Assembly: GCA_014218235.1 (NCBI GenBank)
Contig: CM024757.1
Location: forward strand, 145,837,371-145,901,370
Direction of reading: 5' to 3'
DNA: 64,000 nt
Origin: Colocasia esculenta
Lineage: Eukaryota > Streptophyta > Magnoliopsida > Alismatales > Araceae
The translations under genes were made by a program, and so were the position numbers. The notes beneath the pieces were generated by a model. It did not search any database and had not been told where the DNA came from. It was given only the letters and a program-made list of their open reading frames with translations. How positions within the stretch are numbered: position 1 is the stretch's first letter; every line of letters begins with the position of its first letter. Below are positions 59,011-64,000 of the stretch, in pieces.

Positions 59011-61455
59011 TGCAACGACCCGCTTCCACCCGGTACAGTTATACCAACCCACATCGGATGAGAGCAAGCCGCTATAGGGGAGAATACCCCAACAAGTAAC
59101 AAATGAGCTGAGATATACACAAATAGAATTAGATAAATGCAACGGAATTTAAATAATCTTATTCCATCAACTTTTAATCCACATACCACAGTCTGTATAG
59201 TTCGACAAAAGATAACATAAGTGCAAAATGTTCCAATACATAGCCGACTCCAAGTACATTTGAACAAAACTAAAATTTCAATTGTAGCTTTACATACTAT
59301 GAAAGATAAATTACAAGTCTTCAATCACTTAGTCCAACTCTACTCCAAGTCTTGCTAGCTTCTCCGCTACAATTTCCTGAAATGTTTAGCAAGAATGAGT
59401 CTACACAATAGACTCAGCAAGTAACTTAAGATTCAATACATACATATTCTCAACAATTTAACTCAGTAGAATTTCAGCAATTAAATCATACATGCTTATG
59501 CCATAACAAGAAATTTCACATGGAATTGTATTAAACAACTATTCTAACACATGTAAAACTATAATCTAAACAAGATTTCTAATAACATGGTGTCATTATC
59601 ATAAGTACAAATACACATTCACATACCTTCACACTTTACTCACATCATTGTAAAACTTCATAACTAAGTCATGGAATACATATACAAGATAGGTTGCACT
59701 CCTAGCATGATTTCTAACTCACTTGGCATGCAGTCAAACAATTTACTCCACATTTAGCTTGCTGATTTTATACAAATTTTATGACATTCATATTACCCTT
59801 GCATAGGGATCATTTTTAACTACACAACATAATACTAAACACATGTGCATCCAACAATTCAATTTCCATGAATATGAAAGCATATACTTACATTTTGGTA
59901 CTAATAGTAACATCACTTTTAGCATTTGACAATTAATACACCAACACATACACACACAAGCTTTCATACACATCAATAAACAAAATATCAATTAACACTA
60001 TTGTCATTTACACTTACACTACTTTCTCATTTCATACAACCATATGATTAACCTTGGCTTTCGCATACACTCACTTTGTTCTTTCACACAATACTTATAC
60101 ACATTTTCCATTTTATTTCTCTTTCACATTCGCACACTTCTTATCATTTCACTTTTGCACATAACATGTGCCACATTTACACATATCTTGCACATACCTT
60201 GTGCTATGAACACATATCACTTTTCTCATTCACACTTATACTTATTTTCACTTAATGCCAAGACACAGCCCAAACCACCACATAGACGATCACATGACAC
60301 ATACACATTCACATTCACTTACTTAATCACCGGCACAGTGATAAGTCCTAGTTCCTGCAGAAACCGGGGAAAGCCCTTCCCACCATTACCAGTGGAACTT
60401 GTCCACCTCCAGGATTTTACAAGACCCTTTGCCAGGGTATACACTTTATCAAGACCCTTTGCCTAGGGTATCTCATAACACATTGAGCTTTCCCGTAGGG
60501 GCATTACTACGGTACAGCTCCAAGCATCTAGGGTGGCAGTGTCTTATGGGCATACTTGTTTATCTTGTCACATTAACCGTTTACACACAATACCACTTGT
60601 TCTCTCACATTCCATACACACACTCATACATATTCATACACACATAAGTCCCCATTTATTGGTTTTAGCCTCACTGTTACAACTATCAAATAATCATAAT
60701 ACAGAGATAATCATACTGAAATTTACTGAATCACATCAAGTCACAACTAACATGCTCACATAGTCATTTTTCTCATTTAAAATTTCATAACAATACTTAC
60801 TGTCATCAAAATAACATGAGATTTTAACCACAGACACATTTCAGGTTTATAATCACACATGCAAATTTTCATATTTTTCTGAATCATATTACATTTACAG
60901 AAATTAAAACATGCAATCTCATGCCGTTCATAATTTGATTTAACACGGAACATAACATGAATATCAAATTTGACAGTTCACAGCCCTGAACCTAACATAT
61001 TCATCATCACAGAAGTTTTCTCCAGATTTATTTGCAAAACACATAATTTACTGTAATTTATACAAATCCTATGCATGTCTTCTATTTCCAAAATAGAAAT
61101 TACAGTAAATCCCACAGTCATGGAAAAATTCTCAAAATCTCGGGGCATGGACTGATACATATACACATGGTATAGAAAAATCTAGGGCATTTAATTCATC
61201 AGGAATCATGTAGACAGTAGGTGAACATGCATAATCCATTTTTCCCAACATGTATTTCAATAATCTAAAAATTTATACCATTCACCAAAATCACAGAAAA
61301 TATCACATGCATCCCATGGTCTATTTTACATAACATATATGATTACCTTATATCCTCATTCGAAAACACTTCGGAAATTAATCATATCGAAGGGAGAACA
61401 GCTCACTATTCTGCCCTGAAGAGATTAACGGCATAGTATGGACGCTAATAAGAAT

Positions 61456-61517
61456 TTAACGGCAATATCGTTGGCCGCCAATATAGGATCTCGACGGCCA
61501 TGGGTCATGCCGTCAAG
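61456..61517 (-). repeat. Dyad cluster of T downstream of TATA
   Basis: 61456-61481 (TTAACGGC-N10-GCCGCCAA) and 61490-61517 (CTCGACGGC-N10-GCCGTCAAG), pitch 34. A further one near 61427-61448 has an 8-base spacer. Confidence 0.8.
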
Positions 61518-62126
61518 TTCAGGTCTGTGCAAAACACAGACCCGAGCTCCAAACACAAGGAGAATAGGGGGATCCAGGACGCGAGGAAAAATCCAGAAAA
61601 ATGCTGGGACCTAGGGCACATGTATAGGATTGAGATCTATAGGTTACTTGCCTCTCAATTAAATCTACAAGATCGGAATAAGCTGATGAAGCCCTTCTCG
61701 GCCTTGCCAAAAAGGTGTTCAGAAACTCCTTCGATCCTCTTCTCCTGTCGATGTAGATGGCACCTCGGAGCTGGGATCTCTTCTTGGATGTATTGGCCGT
61801 CTCCCAGACGTGGCAGCTCCCTGGTTTCCTCCTCCAATCGACGGATTAGAGCTCCTTAAGTTCAACTTTTCTGCATCTCGGGTCCAAGGGTTCACCAAAT
61901 GTCAAAGCTTCCTCCTCGATCTAGGCTGGGTATTTCATAGGTTTAGGGTCTGGGGATGCTTCTTGGGCAGCTGTGCTACGCTCCCATCTTCATGGATCTC
62001 TCAGAAGGTCTCCCAATCGCCGGATTAAAGCTTGGGAAGATCAGGTTTTCTTCTAGTTTTCTCACAGCTAGGGTTTTTTTCCTGGCCAAGAGACAAAGCA
62101 ATCACCTCCAGCTGCTAAGGGTGTTT

Positions 62127-62134
62127 CTATATAG
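62127..62134 (-). promoter_or_regulatory. TATA box of the T LTR
   Basis: CTATATAG on the minus strand, between the two dyad clusters: 130 bp after the upstream one and 610 bp before the downstream one. Confidence 0.6.
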
Positions 62135-62262
62135 ATCTAGGCTTGGGGCATGCGTGGGCAGGGTCTGATGTGAGTTGAGAGCCGTTGGGAGACATCTCCC
62201 CAACCAGTGAGCTTGCTTGCCCCGGAAATTCTGGGTCTGCAGCGCACAGAAACTTAGGGATA

Positions 62263-62354
62263 TTGACGTCCACATACCTGGACGGCTACATTAGGGTTGG
62301 CGTCAGTCGATATGGACGCTGACATATCATGGGCGTCCATCCATGTTGACGCCA
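62263..62354 (-). repeat. Three N10 dyads of T at exact 34-bp pitch
   Basis: 62263-62288 (TTGACGTC-N10-GACGGCTA), 62297-62322 (TTGGCGTC-N10-GACGCTGA) and 62331-62354 (GGGCGTC-N10-GACGCCA). Starts are exactly 34 bases apart. Spacers CACATACCTG, AGTCGATATG and CATCCATGTT share nothing. Confidence 0.9.
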
Positions 62355-63177
62355 AGACATTCTTCTTCCAGAACTTAAAATCATGCAGAACCATGCTTAA
62401 TCCACACATATATGCACATGAAACCCATGTGGTATAGTGTATACACCATTACACCCAATAACCATCCAATACTTACTATTAATCCTATACATACACATAG
62501 GTACATCAAGATAATAATAATACGCACATAATTATCTACACATGCATACAACATCTAAGGTATAACATGTATCTTACTACACCTATGAAATCAATAACAT
62601 TTATACCTAGGCATGCCCATGCATACATAAGCACACTAAGATAAGATGTACGTAGGTGCCTACCTATGCGTACATGAGGTTTATAGAATTACAATATGCA
62701 TTACTAATACACCTATCATACTTGCACTTGATATATATATATACATGCAATGTACAAAGTACAATGTACACATTAACTACACCATGCAAATGAACAACGT
62801 TTACAACTAAGTATACTCATGCATACCTAAGTATACCAGGGGTTACATGTGTAAAATTAAGTACACAATTATCACACGCATAAGACAACATTCATGCGTA
62901 CATACACATATGCACTTCATATATTTGTACACAATATCCATGAAAGGGGTAATATAAGGTACACTTCAATATTCAGAGGGCACTTGCATAATATTGAATA
63001 GATACCTTATACACAATATTACTTATATTCACATATAATAATATACATCCTCGCATATACCCATGCAAAATTTATATTTATAATATGCATCATTTTCATG
63101 CACGCCATTTATGCAGGAACAAGTAAACAACATATTCATAAAGTATAAGCGGGAAAAGAAAAATTCGGGGCCTTACA

Positions 63178-63200
63178 CCCTCTCCCCCTTAAAGAGATCT
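63178..63200 (-). other. Polypurine tract of T
   Basis: The minus strand reads TTTAAGGGGGAGAGGG directly before the LTR start, which fixes the orientation. Confidence 0.85.
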
Positions 63201-63272
63201 TCGTCCTCGAAGATCGGATCACGTACCCTTGATGACATCTTGTTGCCGCTTCTAGTCCACTTAGACCGGTGC

Positions 63273-64000
63273 CTAAATTCCTACCGGTGGCTTCCTCACT
63301 ACTTGAACATCTCGGGGAACAAACCTCTTCTTCTGATTCGGACAGTCTTTAATCCGATGGTTCTTGCTACCGCACTTGAGACATCTACCCAACCTCGTCC
63401 AACATACGTCTCCGCCGTGGCGCTTGCCACAATGCACACATACGGGCTTCTCGTTGCCGGCCAAAACTACTGACTGAAAGGTCGATTTTATTGGTACCAT
63501 AGAGGGTTGTTGTCTTTTCATGAGTTTCTTCATCTTCCTCCTTTGCCGCTGAAATGGCTCTGGCAACGTTTCTAATCTTGCTTTCTTCTCTGCCAAGTAC
63601 AACTCCATTTCACTCTCTTGTTTGCATGCCGCGCTAAGAGCTACCTCCATAGTTCTAAGATCAAACGCCGCCAGTCTGGCTCTCATTGACGGTCTAAGCC
63701 CCATTACAAACTTCCTTACCTTGCGCCTCTCATCAACACTATGTGTGGTGCATATCTAGACAACTCTGCAAATCTAGCCTCATACTCCACAACTGTCATC
63801 GATCCCTGAGTCAATGCTAAGAATTCCTGCTCTATTTTGTCCTGTATATGCTCAGGAACATACTTGGCCTGAAACATCTTTACGAAGTCTTCCCAAGAAA
63901 TCTCTAGCTCCACTCCCTCAAACTGCGTGCGAAGAACGGAAGACCACCACACATCCGCTCGCTCCTGAAGCATGTATGTCGCCAGACTGATCTTGTCATC
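63273..64000 (-). pseudogene. gag: gag of T, C-terminal two thirds
   Basis: From the right edge: a Retrotrans_gag domain with ERADVWWSSV, SWEDFVKMFQAKYVPEH, KIEQEFLALTQGSMTVVEYE and FAELSRYAPHIV. A one-base shift near 63735 leads to ERRKVRKFVMGLRPSMR. Then come a basic linker and zinc knuckles CVHCGKRHGGDVC and CLKCGSKNHRIKDC (about 63440-63330), then a short basic tail. The frame ends at a stop at 63273, under 100 bp before the LTR. One frameshift only, so T is younger than X. Confidence 0.85.

Larger units (their letters stand above)
59011..63177 (-). mobile_element. 3' LTR of T (4167 bp)
   Basis: The minus strand starts TGTAAGGCCCCGAATTTTTC and ends GGGTCGTTGCA. Contains TATA (62134-62127), two dyad clusters, and long AT- and CA-rich parts without genes. 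A segment near 60400-60480 repeats CAAGACCCTTTGCC. Confidence 0.85.
59011..64000 (-). mobile_element. Element T: gag-only long-LTR element, 3' half
   Basis: 3' LTR (63177-59011) preceded on the minus strand by a polypurine tract and, directly upstream, gag (63273 to the edge). No pol lies between gag and LTR, so, like X, it appears gag-only. ATAAC at 59006-59010 would be its TSD. The 5' end lies beyond the window. Confidence 0.8.

Overview
This is nuclear DNA from a flowering plant with a repeat-rich genome, and every part of the window that I can classify is retrotransposon. I see no host housekeeping gene, tRNA or rRNA. Sirevirus-type copia elements (polypurine tracts of the form AAAAAGGGGGAGA, initiator-Met primer site), a Tat-lineage Ty3/gypsy element, gag-only long-LTR elements, a 5'-truncated L1-type LINE and plant mobile domain (PMD) genes together point to an angiosperm. 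The species cannot be told from the sequence.

Nesting, oldest to youngest, was worked out from TG...CA ends and target-site duplications (TSDs). Sirevirus C (+, pol remnant at 43146, 3' LTR starting at 45425) was split by the large Tat element Z (-, 16895-43145). Z's 3' LTR was entered by the gag-only element X (+, 2871-16894). X's 5' LTR was entered by Sirevirus A (-, 1-2870), and X's 3' LTR by the LTR element Y (7623-15939, TSD TTAAC). Y carries the 3' end of Sirevirus B (10546-14217). Solo LTRs sit in Z at 23923-27313 (W, TSD AGGGA) and 37713-40049 (S, TSD GGTGG). The 3' LTR of Sirevirus C was split by a solo LTR, V-plus (46239-56722, TSD TGTTG). V-plus contains a LINE (47258-48718, 11-bp TSD) and a solo LTR U (49976-55770, TSD GTACT), and U in turn holds a minus-strand solo LTR V-minus (50659-54002, TSD TCCTT). 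The right end (59011-64000) is the 3' LTR and gag of another gag-only element, T (-).

Z is the most gene-rich unit. Reading leftward from its 5' LTR it has a primer site, a leader, gag, protease plus G-patch, a repetitive linker, RT, RNase H and integrase, all broken by frameshifts. Between integrase and the 3' LTR it carries two PMD genes on the opposite strand. One of them keeps about seven exons with clear splice sites. Being antisense to the genomic RNA would keep these introns from being spliced out during retrotransposition.

The most unusual signal is a recurring DNA grammar in the LTRs of at least eight families and around both PMD genes: short inverted repeats whose two arms are separated by exactly 10 bases. 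The arm sequence is characteristic of each family (TCGCGAC in X, Y, S, V; AATCGCGTC in Z and the PMD genes; GGCGTC/GACGGC in T and W; TGTCGACAGA in U), but the spacer length is nearly constant. Neighbouring dyads are themselves paired at a fixed pitch (29 bp in X, Y, S; 34-36 bp elsewhere). Clusters lie either just upstream of the LTR TATA box or about 0.5-0.9 kb downstream of it. I know of no description of this pattern.
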